A stretch of 64,000 nt of DNA from CAZSNT01 sp964607765 (GCA_964607765.1 CAZSNT010000029.1:8626-72625); one strand, 5' to 3'. Positions 1 through 9,080 are shown, counted from the first letter of the stretch. Program-made: numbers and translations. The notes: generated from the sequence alone by a model not told the origin.

Positions 1-1
1 C

Positions 2-1945
2 CCCGGGCAGTCGGCGTACTACGACGCGCTGAAGGATCTGCGCCGGATCACGGGTGCTCCACCATCGGCTCCCGCCGCGCCGTACCGGGTGTTCAGCGAC
101 CTGCAGCAGCAATTGCTGTCGCTGCTGCCACTGCGTCTGTTCCGCGGATTGTCTTTCGACGACGTGCTGCGGCTGCAGCTGGATATCGAGACGCTGACCA
201 CGCCGGGATATGACTTCCCGAATGCCGCACGGGAAGGGGACGAAATTGCCCTGATCGCCCTGCGCGACAGCACGGGCTGGGAGTGTGTGCTGTCGACGCG
301 CGAGCTCGGCGAAGCGGGGACGCTGCAGCGCATGGTGGCGTTGATCCGCGAACGCGATCCGGATGTGATCGAGGGACACAATCTGTTCAACTTCGACCTG
401 CCGTACATCGAGACGCGCTGCAAGCGGCACGGTGTGAAGCTGGCCCTGGGCCGGGACGGCAGCACGGTCAAGTCGCGCTCGTCACGCTTCACGACGGGCG
501 AGAGACAGGCGAGCTACCGGCGTTACGACATGTACGGGCGTCACGTGGTGGACACGTTCCACCTGGTGCAGCTCTACGACGTGATTCACCGCGACCTGCA
601 GAGCTACGGTCTGAAGTCGGTCGCGCGGCATTTCGGTGTGGCGGCTCCGGACCGGACGTACATCGACGCGGCGCAGATCGGTGCTTTGCTCGAGACGGAT
701 CCCGAGTCGGTGGCCGCGTACTGTCTCGATGATGTGCGGGAGACCGACGCGATCAGTCGGCTGCTGTCTCCGAGCACGTTCTGTCAGGCCCAGCTGGTGC
801 CGCTTTCCTATCAGAACTGCGTCACGCGCGGCAACGCTTCACGCATTGACGCGCTTCTGGTGGCGGGCTATCTGAGCACGGACCAGAGCTTGCCGCAGCC
901 GCAGGCGGCACGGCCTTTCAGGGGCGGGCTGACCGACTCGCTGTGCACGGGCGTGTACCGGAACGTCTGGCACGTGGATGTACGGTCGCTTTACCCGTCC
1001 ATCATTATCAGCGCGGGACTGCAGCCGCGTGCCGATCATCTCGGCCTGTTCAGCCGCTACCTGCGCGAATTGCGACGGTTCCGGCTCTTGGCCAAGGACG
1101 CGGCGCGGACCGGGCCCGAGGCGGACCGGGGACACTTCGATGCGCTGCAGAGCTCGTTCAAAATCCTCATCAACTCCTTTTATGGCTACGTCGGCTTTGC
1201 TCAGGGCACGTTCAATGACTATGAGCTGGCCGAAACCGTGACGGCACAGGGGCGGGACATTCTCACCAGCATGCTGCAGTACCTGGAGGGCGCCGGTGCG
1301 ACCGTGATCGAGATGGACACTGACGGCATCTACTTTGTGCCGCCGCCGGAAGTGGGTGACACGGACGTGATGCAGGCGCGGGTCCAGCAGATTCTGCCCG
1401 AAGGCATTGATGTGGATCTGGACGCGACCCACGAGGCGATGTTCGCCTACAAGAGCAAGAACTACGCACTGCTCGATCACGACGGGAAGCTGTCGATCAC
1501 GGGTGCCGCATTGAAGTCACGGGGGCTGGAGCCGTTCCAACGCCGTTACATCGAGGAGTTGATCCGGCTGCTGATCAGCGGGAGGAGCGACGAGGCCGAA
1601 TCCCTGTTCGAGGAGTACGCCGAGGCCATCCGCGAACATCGTCTGCCGATTGCGGACTTCGCAAAGCGCGAGACACTGTCCACGGCACCCAAGACATACC
1701 AGGAGAAGCTGGCCGCGAAGAAGACTCGGCGCAGCGCGGCCTACGAGCTGGTACTGCGCGCGGACAGGGAGTACAAGCAGGGGGACCAGGTGTCCTTCTA
1801 TGTGACGGGCGAGAAGAAGAGCGTAGCTGTCACGGATGCTGCGAAACTGCTGGCGGACGCGGCGCCGGAGGAGCGTGACGAGAACATTCCGTACTACCTG
1901 GGCAAGCTGACGAAGCTGCACAAGAAGTTCGGGGAGTTTCTCTAG
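2..1945 (+). CDS. polB: Family B DNA polymerase (Pol II-like), 5' end cut by the window
   Basis: DNA-directed DNA polymerase with 3'-5' proofreading. The reading frame is open to base 2, so the N-terminus is missing; a GTG at 89 is not needed as a start. Exonuclease motifs are present in order: Exo I LDIET (acidic pair near 182-190), Exo II EGHNLFNFDLPYI and Exo III YCLDDVRET. Polymerase motif A is DVRSLYPSII (from 977), motif B KILINSFYGY (from 1160) and motif C MDTDGIYF (from 1313), followed by a KSKNYAL element. All catalytic acids are present, so the enzyme looks active in both domains. Bacterial members act in repair and lesion bypass; that role here is inferred. The TAG stop overlaps the stop of the convergent glycosyltransferase within one CTAG. 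Confidence 0.95.
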   Translation, partial: PGQSAYYDALKDLRRITGAPPSAPAAPYRVFSDLQQQLLSLLPLRLFRGLSFDDVLRLQLDIETLTTPGYDFPNAAREGDEIALIALRDSTGWECVLSTRELGEAGTLQRMVALIRERDPDVIEGHNLFNFDLPYIETRCKRHGVKLALGRDGSTVKSRSSRFTTGERQASYRRYDMYGRHVVDTFHLVQLYDVIHRDLQSYGLKSVARHFGVAAPDRTYIDAAQIGALLETDPESVAAYCLDDVRETDAISRLLSPSTFCQAQLVPLSYQNCVTRGNASRIDALLVAGYLSTDQSLPQPQAARPFRGGLTDSLCTGVYRNVWHVDVRSLYPSIIISAGLQPRADHLGLFSRYLRELRRFRLLAKDAARTGPEADRGHFDALQSSFKILINSFYGYVGFAQGTFNDYELAETVTAQGRDILTSMLQYLEGAGATVIEMDTDGIYFVPPPEVGDTDVMQARVQQILPEGIDVDLDATHEAMFAYKSKNYALLDHDGKLSITGAALKSRGLEPFQRRYIEELIRLLISGRSDEAESLFEEYAEAIREHRLPIADFAKRETLSTAPKTYQEKLAAKKTRRSAAYELVLRADREYKQGDQVSFYVTGEKKSVAVTDAAKLLADAAPEERDENIPYYLGKLTKLHKKFGEFL

Positions 1946-2811
1946 CAGTAAGGCAGATCCAGCTCCGGCGTCAGGCCCAGTTCGCTACGCTCCAGCCAGC
2001 GGTACTGGTCGGGGGGGAACTCGTCCTCGAACGTTTTGAACATCTCGTGCCAGCGTTTGCGGAACTTGAGGGAGTTCCGGGCGATGTTGCGGCGATACTC
2101 CTTCTGGCCGAAAGATGCGGTCGTGATTCCCTCGAAGTGGTACATCTCCACATCGGCCGTGTAGCCGACGCGGAATCCCGCCTGAGACGCGCGCAGGCAC
2201 AGGTCGAGATCCTCGTACTGCACGGGGTGGAACAGGTGGTCGAGCATGCCGACCGAGTCCCGCAGGTCGGTGCGCATGATCCAGCAGGCGCTGATCAACG
2301 CGTTAACGTCCTTGCTGCAGCAGAACTGCGGGGCCCGGCGTTCGCTGCCCCGACCGCGGAACGCGATGCGTCCGAGTGTACTGATGCTCACACCGGCACA
2401 CTGTATCGGGTGCGGCCTGTAAGGGTAGATCATCTTCGGGCCGAGGATCCCGAGCTTCTCGTCCTCCTCCATCCGCGCCACGAAACGAGTCAGCCAGTCG
2501 CGCGTACACACCGCGGTGTCGTTGTCGAGCAGGACGGTGTACTTGCACTGGGCTTTGATCCACGCATCGTTGCGGGCTTCGGAACAGCCCTTGTTCTCCT
2601 GGTTGCGCCAGGTCTCGACGCGGATTCCGGCGGCTTCCAGCTTCGGCCCGAACTCCTCGATCAACGCCGGTGTTTCGTCGGTGGACGCGTTGTCGACGAG
2701 GAACAGTTCGCGCGGCCGGTCGTCCGTGCCGATGATGCTGGTCAGGCAGTGGCGTGTGAACGTCACCCCGTTGTGTGCTAGAATGATGACCGAGCAGTCC
2801 TGGCTGGGCAT
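1942..2811 (-). CDS. Family 2 glycosyltransferase
   Basis: Transfers a sugar from a nucleotide-sugar donor, typically for surface polysaccharide or glycoprotein assembly. The GT-A N-terminus reads CSVIILAHNG, followed by VDNASTDETPALIEEFG and the DxD-like LLDNDTAV; the C-terminal half has an ED-like acceptor/base segment (YEDLDLCLRASQAGFRVGY). The length (289 aa) is normal for a soluble GT2, and no membrane helix is seen. The frame is open further upstream to 2940, but that extension is only the translated REP-A hairpin, so ATG 2811 (MPSQDCSVII) is preferred. No strong Shine-Dalgarno is seen. Acceptor and donor cannot be read from the sequence. Confidence 0.88.
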   Translation of the reverse strand: MPSQDCSVIILAHNGVTFTRHCLTSIIGTDDRPRELFLVDNASTDETPALIEEFGPKLEAAGIRVETWRNQENKGCSEARNDAWIKAQCKYTVLLDNDTAVCTRDWLTRFVARMEEDEKLGILGPKMIYPYRPHPIQCAGVSISTLGRIAFRGRGSERRAPQFCCSKDVNALISACWIMRTDLRDSVGMLDHLFHPVQYEDLDLCLRASQAGFRVGYTADVEMYHFEGITTASFGQKEYRRNIARNSLKFRKRWHEMFKTFEDEFPPDQYRWLERSELGLTPELDLPYC

Positions 2812-2857
2812 GGGGCGCGTTCCAGTGTTTGGGGTTCGGGTGTTCGAAGCTGAACGG

Positions 2858-2960
2858 GACCCCCACGGGTCTATCCCGTGGATGAACGAGACCAGCCAAG
2901 ACGGCCCGAGGCCCGGTCCTGTCTGATCTCGTTCACCCACGACGCGAGGTCGTGGGGGTC
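2858..2960. repeat. REP-A hairpin pair in inverted orientation
   Basis: A left copy (2858-2892) and a right copy (2925-2960) face each other, each carrying a GACCCCCACG...GTGG-type hairpin next to GAACGAGATC/GATCTCGTTC. The right copy has the intact stem CCCACGAC/GTCGTGGG. The same element recurs at 6936, 21893, 24661, 24720 and repeatedly after 63507. It sits between two divergent genes. Confidence 0.85.
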
Positions 2961-3038
2961 AGTATCATATTGCTTGTGCGGCGTTGACGCAACCAACACA
3001 TTGGGGCACTGTCGTACAATGGACGGCAAGGAGGCGAG

Positions 3039-3800
3039 ATGCTGCTTCATCACCGTGTTTATGGCTCAGGTGCACCGCTGTTTGTGTTGCACGGGCTGTT
3101 GGGATGCTCGGACAACTGGCACTCCGTGGCCAGGGCGTTGGGGCGTCGTTTCACCGTAGTCGTGCCGGATCTGCGGAACCACGGTCGCTCGTTCCATCAC
3201 GAGTCGTTCACGTATGCTGAGCTGATGGACGACGTGGTCCGCCTCATGTCGCGGTTCGGCGTTACCCAGGCCCCCGTGATCGGGCATTCCATGGGCGGCA
3301 AGCTGGCCATGAACCTGGCGTTGACGCAGCCCGAACGCGTAGCGCGGCTGATTGTGGTGGACATCGCGCCCCGGTCCTATCCGCCGCTGCACACTGAGAT
3401 TCTGACTGCGATGTTGGGCGCGAACCTGGCGACCGCCAAGCGCCGCAGCGACGTGGAAGCTCAGCTGGCGGCGTGTGTGCCCGACGCGCGGATTCGCCAG
3501 TTCCTGCTGAAGAACCTGGCACGACGGCGGAGGGGCGGGTTCCGCTGGCGTGCGAACATCGCCTCGCTGCAGCGGCACTATGCGCATGTGCTGGACGCCC
3601 AGCAGAGCGGCACGCCCTTCACCCAACCCACGCTCTTCCTGCGCGGCGGTCGCAGCGACTACATCGAATCCGGGGACCTGGACGGCATTGTGGCGCTATT
3701 CCCAAAGGCCGTGGTCGAGACCGTTACCAAGGCCGGGCATTGGGTCCATGCCGACACTCCTGAGGCGTTTGTGCGGGCCGTGCTCACGTTTCTGACATAG
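3039..3800 (+). CDS. Alpha/beta hydrolase (YbfF-like esterase)
   Basis: Serine hydrolase of the alpha/beta fold, probably an esterase acting on short acyl or thioester substrates. The oxyanion segment is LHGLLGCSDNW, the nucleophile elbow GHSMGG, an acidic region lies around LFLRGGRSDYI and the catalytic His is in AGHWVHAD near the C-terminus. Its 253 aa match the YbfF group. A clear AAGGAG lies 7-8 nt before the ATG. It stands alone on this strand and converges with the SanA-like gene. The substrate is unknown. Confidence 0.88.
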   Translation: MLLHHRVYGSGAPLFVLHGLLGCSDNWHSVARALGRRFTVVVPDLRNHGRSFHHESFTYAELMDDVVRLMSRFGVTQAPVIGHSMGGKLAMNLALTQPERVARLIVVDIAPRSYPPLHTEILTAMLGANLATAKRRSDVEAQLAACVPDARIRQFLLKNLARRRRGGFRWRANIASLQRHYAHVLDAQQSGTPFTQPTLFLRGGRSDYIESGDLDGIVALFPKAVVETVTKAGHWVHADTPEAFVRAVLTFLT

Positions 3801-3924
3801 GCCGCGGGACGGTCCCGCTGGTGCTGAATGGCGCTGGGTTGAGCCGTCAGACGATCGCCACACAAGGTGGATGGGGGTGCAGGGCCCTAGGCTGCGGATC
3901 TCTGGCCACCAACAACGCCATTCC

Positions 3925-4563
3925 CTACGCCACGGTGTGGCCGGGTTGGCCGGGGTACGTGGGCTGACGCCGCAGCACGAGCAGGTCCAGGAACAGAAGC
4001 GTACGGGCGAAAAACTCGCGGACGTGCGGGCGCGAAAGAACGGAAGTGGACGAATCCGATGCGCTGAACGCAACGGCATCGATGCCGACACTGCGCGCCA
4101 GCAGCAGCGCGCGGTGGTTGTGGAATTGCTGGGAGACGATGGTCAGCTCAAACTGACCGAACACGTGCTTGGCGCGGTAGACCGAGTCGAGGGTTCGCAG
4201 TCCACCGTAATCGCAGACAATGGCACTGGCCGGGACACCGAGCCGGCACAAGGCTGTCTTCATGGCTCCCGGCTCGTCACAGAGCCGCGTGGCCTTGCCG
4301 CCGCTGACCAGCAGAACCCGGACCTTGCCCGCGTGGTAGAGCCTGGCAGCGGCTGTCATGCGGTCACGGAAGTAGGGCGAACGGAAGCCGGCGCCGGCTC
4401 CCAGTACCAGGGCGACACGGTGCAGGGGCAGGCGGGCCACGTCGTTGTGGACTCGGTGGGCAGTCATTCTGACAACCAGCAGATTAGCCAGGTGTGCGAC
4501 CTGAACCGTGCCAGCCAGCACGATGAGAATCAGAACCGGGCCGTGCCTGCGGATGCAGCGCAT
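3925..4563 (-). CDS. SanA/YdcF-like DUF218 protein
   Basis: Member of the DUF218 family (SanA, ElyC, YdcF), inner-membrane proteins linked to envelope integrity. One N-terminal membrane helix (about residues 7-30) is followed by the DUF218 core: ALVLGAGAGFRSPYFRDRM, then AARLYHAGKVRVLLVSGG and TIVSQQFHNHRALLLAR. At 212 aa it is close to SanA in length. It lies 20 bp downstream of a small membrane protein on the same strand, probably in one transcript. The biochemical activity of the family is not firmly known. Confidence 0.8.
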   Translation of the reverse strand: MRCIRRHGPVLILIVLAGTVQVAHLANLLVVRMTAHRVHNDVARLPLHRVALVLGAGAGFRSPYFRDRMTAAARLYHAGKVRVLLVSGGKATRLCDEPGAMKTALCRLGVPASAIVCDYGGLRTLDSVYRAKHVFGQFELTIVSQQFHNHRALLLARSVGIDAVAFSASDSSTSVLSRPHVREFFARTLLFLDLLVLRRQPTYPGQPGHTVA

Positions 4564-4583
4564 GGTGCGCCTCCAGCGGAGGG

Positions 4584-4988
4584 TCAGGTTGCGTCGTCGT
4601 CCGGCCGCTCTTCAGGGGGTTCGGGCGTTGGCTGCTCTGTCGTGTCAGGTGCGGTGCGTGCGGCGAGGGCGTCGTGGTATTTGAGCAGAAGCTTGTCTTT
4701 CCGGTCGCCTGTGTAGAAGATCACGAAATTGATGAGCGCGAGCACGCCGCAAGTGCTGAGCGATCCGATGAAGACGCCGAACAGGATTCCAAGTCGCAGG
4801 CCGAGACTGGCTTGATCGTTGGTAGCCGTCGCCACACCGGCAACGGACCGGAACGCCTTCAGAAGCGTGGCGATGCCGATGATGACCAGACCGCAGGAGG
4901 CAGCATAGAGAAAGGCGAGCTTGCGCGCCCAGCGTACCGCTTTGCGCACCGACTTGATGTATTCCTCGTCTGTCTTCTTGCGGAACAT
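4584..4988 (-). CDS. Small two-helix membrane protein, unknown function
   Basis: 134 aa with a charged N-terminus, two hydrophobic segments (about residues 26-48 and 62-92) and a Pro/Glu/Asp-rich cytoplasmic tail. GGAGGAAACACC directly precedes ATG 4988, so the start is well supported. I do not recognise the family. It precedes the SanA-like gene in the same orientation, which suggests an envelope role by association only. Confidence 0.7.
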   Translation of the reverse strand: MFRKKTDEEYIKSVRKAVRWARKLAFLYAASCGLVIIGIATLLKAFRSVAGVATATNDQASLGLRLGILFGVFIGSLSTCGVLALINFVIFYTGDRKDKLLLKYHDALAARTAPDTTEQPTPEPPEERPDDDAT

Positions 4989-5130
4989 GGTGTTTCCTCC
5001 GATGGGCGAGGGCCGACATCAACGCCACGGTGCTCTAACATAAACAGATACGCCTCCGGCGCAAGGGCTGTTTCGGGCTGCGTCGCCCAGGGGGTTGCGC
5101 AAGCAGGGATGCCCACCATATTTAGTGCCT

Positions 5131-6117
5131 ATGAGTATGCACAAGCGTCGTGCGCAGTTCTATCACACACTGGCAACGCTGGAGGACGCCGGCGTGCCTC
5201 GGGTCCGGGCTCTGCAGCAGCAGTTTCCGGCGCCTTTCGGTCGTGCTGCCCGTCAGATGGCTGACATGATCAGTGTCGAGGGCGTGCAGTTCGAGGCCGC
5301 GATGGGGCAGATGGAGCCGCTGTTCTCACCGTTTGAGCGCGGTCTGGTCAAGGTTGGCGAGACGACCGGACGCCTGGAGACGGTGTTTCGGTCCCTCGCG
5401 GAGTGGTTTCAGCTGATGGACACGCTGCGTTCGCAGATGATCTCGGGGTTGATCTACCCCGCCCTGGTCTATCATGTGGCTGCTGTTCTGATTCCGGGGA
5501 TTGCTCTGATCACGGGCAGCGCGTCCGTGTCACAGACTCTGATGCGGATCGTGTTGCTGCTGGCAATTCCGTATGTGGCGGCCTTTGTGCTGTTGGTTCT
5601 GTTGCCGCGCCTTTCGCGGCGCGGTCCGGGGCTGGCCGTGATCGGTGCGTTGACGCTCCGGACCCCCGTGCTTGGGACGCTGGTCTACAAGCTGAACTAC
5701 AGCCGGTTCTTCCATGCTTACGGTATTGCGTTGCGGTCCGGAGTGGGCGCCCCGCAGGCTGCCGAGCTTGCTGCAGCAGGCTGCAGCAACCCGTGGATTC
5801 GGCGGCGTCTGGACGGCATTGTGGAGACGGTCAGGTCTCAAGCGTGTACGTTCACGGAGGCGTTCCGGCAGCGGATGACGCGGCGTGACCGGAACTCCAT
5901 GATTGTGGCGATGATGGATACCGGCGAACTGTCCGGCGCTCCGGACCAGATGGCGCTGAAGATTGCGGGCGTTTACCGCGAGGAGGCGGAAGAAGCCCTG
6001 AAGCGGGTCACCACCATTGCGCCGGTTGTGGTATATTTAGTGCTAGCGATGTGCATTGGTTACCACATCATCAAGTTCTACCAAGGCATGGCTGACCAGA
6101 TACGCGAACTGTTGTGA
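5131..6117 (+). CDS. Type II secretion/type IV pilus F-domain membrane protein
   Basis: GspF/PilC-family inner-membrane platform protein, the partner of a secretion or pilus ATPase. It has two T2SSF domains: a first with FSPFERGLVKVGETTGRLE (about residues 72-90) and a second ending in MMDTGELSGAPDQM and a terminal helix VVYLVLAMCIGYHII. Membrane helices lie near residues 110-135, 140-165 and at the C-terminus. At 328 aa it is slightly shorter than typical GspF (about 400). A TTG at 5095 is in frame, but ATG 5131 fits the family better. No ATPase, pilin or secretin gene is in the window. Confidence 0.85.
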   Translation: MSMHKRRAQFYHTLATLEDAGVPRVRALQQQFPAPFGRAARQMADMISVEGVQFEAAMGQMEPLFSPFERGLVKVGETTGRLETVFRSLAEWFQLMDTLRSQMISGLIYPALVYHVAAVLIPGIALITGSASVSQTLMRIVLLLAIPYVAAFVLLVLLPRLSRRGPGLAVIGALTLRTPVLGTLVYKLNYSRFFHAYGIALRSGVGAPQAAELAAAGCSNPWIRRRLDGIVETVRSQACTFTEAFRQRMTRRDRNSMIVAMMDTGELSGAPDQMALKIAGVYREEAEEALKRVTTIAPVVVYLVLAMCIGYHIIKFYQGMADQIRELL

Positions 6118-6229
6118 TTCGGCGCGGGCGTTTGCCGCAGCGCAGCGGTGGCTGCCCGGCGCCGGGCAGATGCACGCCCAAGCGTGGGAGAGCCGGGAGT
6201 TCGATGGCGTCGAAAGGCGGTGTGGCACT

Positions 6230-6751
6230 ATGACACGAAAGCATGCAATCCGTTGTCTCGGGGTTCTGGTCTGCTGCTGTGCGGCAAGTCTGTTCTGCGG
6301 CTGCGGCGTGGTGAACATCGCGCCGGAGAGCCAGGTCGAGAAGCTCGTCAAGGAACACGGCGCCGCTTTGGCAACGGAGAAGTGGCAGAAGGCGCTGCGG
6401 TACTATCATCCGAAGATGGAATGGGAGCGGGAAGGGACCATCACGAAGGGGGCTGCTGCGGCCAGGGGCTACGTCGATTCGGTTCGCACTATCCAAGGCA
6501 TTGACGATTTCTACACTACCATCCACCGGGTGAAGAAGCTCAGCGAGACGCGGGTTGCCGTTTCGGTCACGTTCAAGGCGCACCGCATAACATCCTCAAT
6601 GCAGCTCAAGTTCAGCAACCTCGCCTGGAATGCGAACATGCTCTGGATTCGGCAGGGCAAGCAGCAGGGCACCAAGACGGTGTGGAAAATCGCCAGGATT
6701 GTCGACACCACTCAGCGCAAACGTGAGACGTCGACGCCTGGGGGTGTCTAG
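6230..6751 (+). CDS. Putative lipoprotein, NTF2/SnoaL-like size and pattern
   Basis: 173 aa. The N-terminus MTRKHAIRCLGVLVCC leads into LFCGCGVV, a plausible lipobox ending at Cys. The mature part pairs an N-terminal helix (VEKLVKEHGAALATEKWQKA) with KALRYYHPKMEWE and a C-terminal strand KTVWKIARIVDT, a pattern seen in NTF2-like proteins. That fold is inference. ATG 6230 is chosen because the signal peptide begins there; GAAAGGCGG lies upstream. A perfect 16-bp palindrome TGCCCGGCGCCGGGCA (6153-6168) lies in the leader region after the GspF-like gene. Confidence 0.6.
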   Translation: MTRKHAIRCLGVLVCCCAASLFCGCGVVNIAPESQVEKLVKEHGAALATEKWQKALRYYHPKMEWEREGTITKGAAAARGYVDSVRTIQGIDDFYTTIHRVKKLSETRVAVSVTFKAHRITSSMQLKFSNLAWNANMLWIRQGKQQGTKTVWKIARIVDTTQRKRETSTPGGV

Positions 6752-6819
6752 CCCGGAATGGTGTCAACTCCAGGGCCAAGAGCCTGCTGCATGGAGGCTG
6801 TGGCCCCACCCTCCTTGCG

Positions 6820-6972
6820 GTGAACGAGATCAGTCCCGCGCGCAGTGCATCCACGCCTTCGCCCTCTGTGTCCCCGAGGCGAGTCTCCCGCCTCGGGGAC
6901 ACAGAGGGCGATTCACGCCGACCGTCCGCGGCACTGATCTCGCTCACCCACGGCGCCAGGCCGTGGGAGGGC
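6820..6972. repeat. Nested palindrome with a 23-bp perfect stem plus outer REP-A arms
   Basis: The inner arms 6859-6881 and 6889-6911 are perfectly complementary over 23 bp with a 7-nt loop AGTCTCC. Outer arms GTGAACGAGATC (6820-6831) and GATCTCGCTCAC (6936-6947) are inverted REP-A ends, and the right side carries the hairpin CCCACGGC...GCCGTGGG. The whole unit looks like a MITE or BIME made of one hairpin inserted into another. It precedes the VCBS/ASPIC gene and opens a spurious upstream frame. Confidence 0.85.
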
Positions 6973-7005
6973 GTCTTACGGCTCAATTGGGTTCTGAGGT
7001 CCACG

Positions 7006-8700
7006 GTGCGTCAATGTCATCCCATCGTCAGTTTGCTGCCGCTCGTCTGCGGGGCACTGCTGGTCTGCGGCTGCCGCTCGCTGCCGCCCTCGCCCGTTCC
7101 CCGGCCGCCGGTTGGCGCGCTGCCGCCGCCTGTTGCGCCGACGTTCGTTGACGAGACAGCGCGTCGTGGCCTGCCGGCCATCGCCGTGCGGTGCGTGAAC
7201 TGGCTTGACTATGACAATGACGCCTGCCCCGACTTGCTCGTGGACGGGGCACGGCTGTATCACAACAGCGGCCCGCCGTCGTTCCTGTTTCGGGACGTGA
7301 CCGATGCCGTTGGCATGGGACAGGCGGGGAAGGGCGCAGCTGTCTGTGTGGACTTCGACAACGACGGTTGGACCGACATCGCTACCACGAACGGGCGGCT
7401 GTTGCGCAACGAGGAAGGCGGCCGGTTTGCGGACGTTGCGGCGGCTTCGGCGTTCCGGCCGCACCGCAAAGCAAACGTCATCGGCTGCGGGGACGTGAAC
7501 GGCGACGGGCTCGCGGACATGTACGTGGCCATGCGCGAGGACTGGAACGGCGGCAACCCGCGCTACTACCCGCACGAGCTGTGGCTGAACCGGGGCGGCC
7601 GCTTCGAGGAAGTCGGACGTGCTGCGGGGATCGACGTGAGACGTTACGGCCGGTGCGTGCTGTTCAACGACGTGGATGGGGACGGGGCACTGGATATCTT
7701 CGTGGGCAACTACCGGTTGCAGCCGAACCTGCTGTGGCGCAATGTGGGGCGCTGCCGATTCAGAGACGCGGCCAGGTCTTTCGGGATCGCCGGCAGGTAC
7801 CGGCCGGCCGCACATCACGACCGGCTGCTGAAGCGTGATTATGGCCCGCAGTGGGGCCACACCATCGGTGCCTGCTGGCTGGACTTCGACAATGACGGGC
7901 GCCTGGACCTGTTTGTGGCAAACCTGGTCCACAAGTACGTGGGCCCGGCCAACACGACGGACATGGGATATGATATCCGCGGTTACGTGTGCGATGATTC
8001 CGCTGTCTATCGCCGCGTGGGCAAGCGTTTTGAAGATTGGCGCGCTCGGCTGGGAGTGCCAACCAAGCCCATCGGTGGTCCGGCAGTGTTCGAAGGCGAT
8101 GAGCTGTGGGCCGGCTGCGCGGCCGCGGACGTGAACAACGACGGGTGGATCGATGTCTACGTGCCCCAAATCTACAACCTGGCCTATGCGAGAGCCCGGC
8201 TGTTCGTCAACCGGGCCGGCCGCGGCTACACCGATGTGGCGCGGCAGGCGGGGATCCGGCGGATCGATACCTACGCGGGAGCGTGGGCAGACATCGACTG
8301 CGACGGCGCCATGGATCTGGTAACGGCGGGGCGACCGGCACGGGGCGCGCCGTCGCAGCTCTGTCTGCTGCGCAACGTGGGCAGCCCGGACATGGCACGA
8401 AACCGTTGGCTCAAGGTGCGGCTGCGCCAGAGCCCCGGCGCGCGCACAACGCTGGGTACTGTCGTTCGGGTAAGCGATGGCGCGCTCAACCAGATGAGGC
8501 GGTTGAGCGCCGGTTCCAGTTCCTACGGGCAGCAGAACGATCCCGTCTGCCATTTCGGGCTTGGCCCGCAGCCAGCCGCCGCTGTCCGGGTCACAGTGCG
8601 GTGGCCGGGCGGCACCGTGGAGGAGCACGAGGCCCGCGTCAACAGCACCTTGGAACTCACGTCCCCGCCTGTCCTTCTGAGTACCTTCACGTGCCCGTGA
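7006..8700 (+). CDS. VCBS/FG-GAP and ASPIC/UnbV (CRTAC1-like) lipoprotein
   Basis: Extracellular, probably lipid-anchored beta-propeller. A signal peptide ends in LLVCGC. At least seven Ca-binding-type Asp repeats follow: DYDNDACPDLL, DFDNDGWTDI, DVNGDGLADM, DVDGDGALDIF, DFDNDGRLDLF, DVNNDGWIDVY and DIDCDGAMDLV. The C-terminus is an ASPIC/UnbV domain (CHFGLG...VRVTVRWPGG). GTG 7006 (564 aa) is preferred; the longer frame from 6820 is translated palindrome. GAGG lies about 6 nt upstream of the GTG. Proteins of this architecture are abundant in PVC bacteria and are mostly uncharacterised; ligand binding or adhesion is inferred. Confidence 0.88.
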   Translation: MRQCHPIVSLLPLVCGALLVCGCRSLPPSPVPRPPVGALPPPVAPTFVDETARRGLPAIAVRCVNWLDYDNDACPDLLVDGARLYHNSGPPSFLFRDVTDAVGMGQAGKGAAVCVDFDNDGWTDIATTNGRLLRNEEGGRFADVAAASAFRPHRKANVIGCGDVNGDGLADMYVAMREDWNGGNPRYYPHELWLNRGGRFEEVGRAAGIDVRRYGRCVLFNDVDGDGALDIFVGNYRLQPNLLWRNVGRCRFRDAARSFGIAGRYRPAAHHDRLLKRDYGPQWGHTIGACWLDFDNDGRLDLFVANLVHKYVGPANTTDMGYDIRGYVCDDSAVYRRVGKRFEDWRARLGVPTKPIGGPAVFEGDELWAGCAAADVNNDGWIDVYVPQIYNLAYARARLFVNRAGRGYTDVARQAGIRRIDTYAGAWADIDCDGAMDLVTAGRPARGAPSQLCLLRNVGSPDMARNRWLKVRLRQSPGARTTLGTVVRVSDGALNQMRRLSAGSSSYGQQNDPVCHFGLGPQPAAAVRVTVRWPGGTVEEHEARVNSTLELTSPPVLLSTFTCP

Positions 8701-9053
8701 GGCCCCACACGGCAATTGCCTCAAGCCTGCCATGCGGCACCCCTCGTGGCCTTCACCCTCGCAGTGCAGATGCCGGGGCGTCAATCTATCCCGCTTCGGT
8801 CGCTCCCCAGAATCCCATCATGATCGCCTCTGCCGCATTGTGGTTTCTCACATTCTCAAATATGAGCGGCATCCGGGGTATTGCGGTCGTCTCGTCTGTC
8901 CAATTCTGTACACGCGAGAGGACAGATCTGCATCATTTGGTGGAGCTCAACCTACAATAAATGATGCCCTGTCCGTCATTGCAGGCGCTCTGCTGCGTTG
9001 AATGTGACTTTTCTGAAGAGCGCCTGTCGGTTTTCTTCCCGTGAAGGCGTGTT
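8701..9053. other. Gene-poor gap, 3' of the VCBS/ASPIC gene
   Basis: No start codon with a convincing Shine-Dalgarno and no recognisable protein on either strand. Overlapping frames exist but show no family motif. Base composition becomes less GC-rich towards 9000. Confidence 0.5.
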
Positions 9054-9070
9054 TTGGCATGATGTATGCA
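9054..9070 (+). promoter_or_regulatory. Candidate sigma-54 (-24/-12) promoter
   Basis: TTGGCATGATGTATGCA matches the consensus YTGGCACGRNNNTTGCW except for C7 to T and T13 to A, with GG (9056-9057) and GC (9068-9069) exactly 10 nt apart. Predicted transcription start is about 9080-9082, just before the candidate small RNA. No protein-coding gene follows on this strand. Confidence 0.45.
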
Positions 9071-9080
9071 CTATTCCAAG

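Noticed and set aside
2984..3020. TTGACG and TACAAT as promoter for the alpha/beta hydrolase
   Set aside because: The two boxes are 25 nt apart, too far for sigma-70.
3802..3818. GCGGGAC/GTCCCGC hairpin as terminator
   Set aside because: Single-nucleotide loop when fully paired and no T run on either strand, so it is not a credible intrinsic terminator.
6976..8784. 602-codon minus-strand frame across the VCBS/ASPIC gene
   Set aside because: It is the complement of a clear protein with seven Asp-rich repeats; its composition (His/Arg/Pro/Val-rich) is that of a shadow frame.
8106..8960. Overlapping frame extending past the VCBS/ASPIC gene
   Set aside because: Mostly out-of-frame reading of the upstream gene; the unique tail (8701-8960) has no motif and no start signal.
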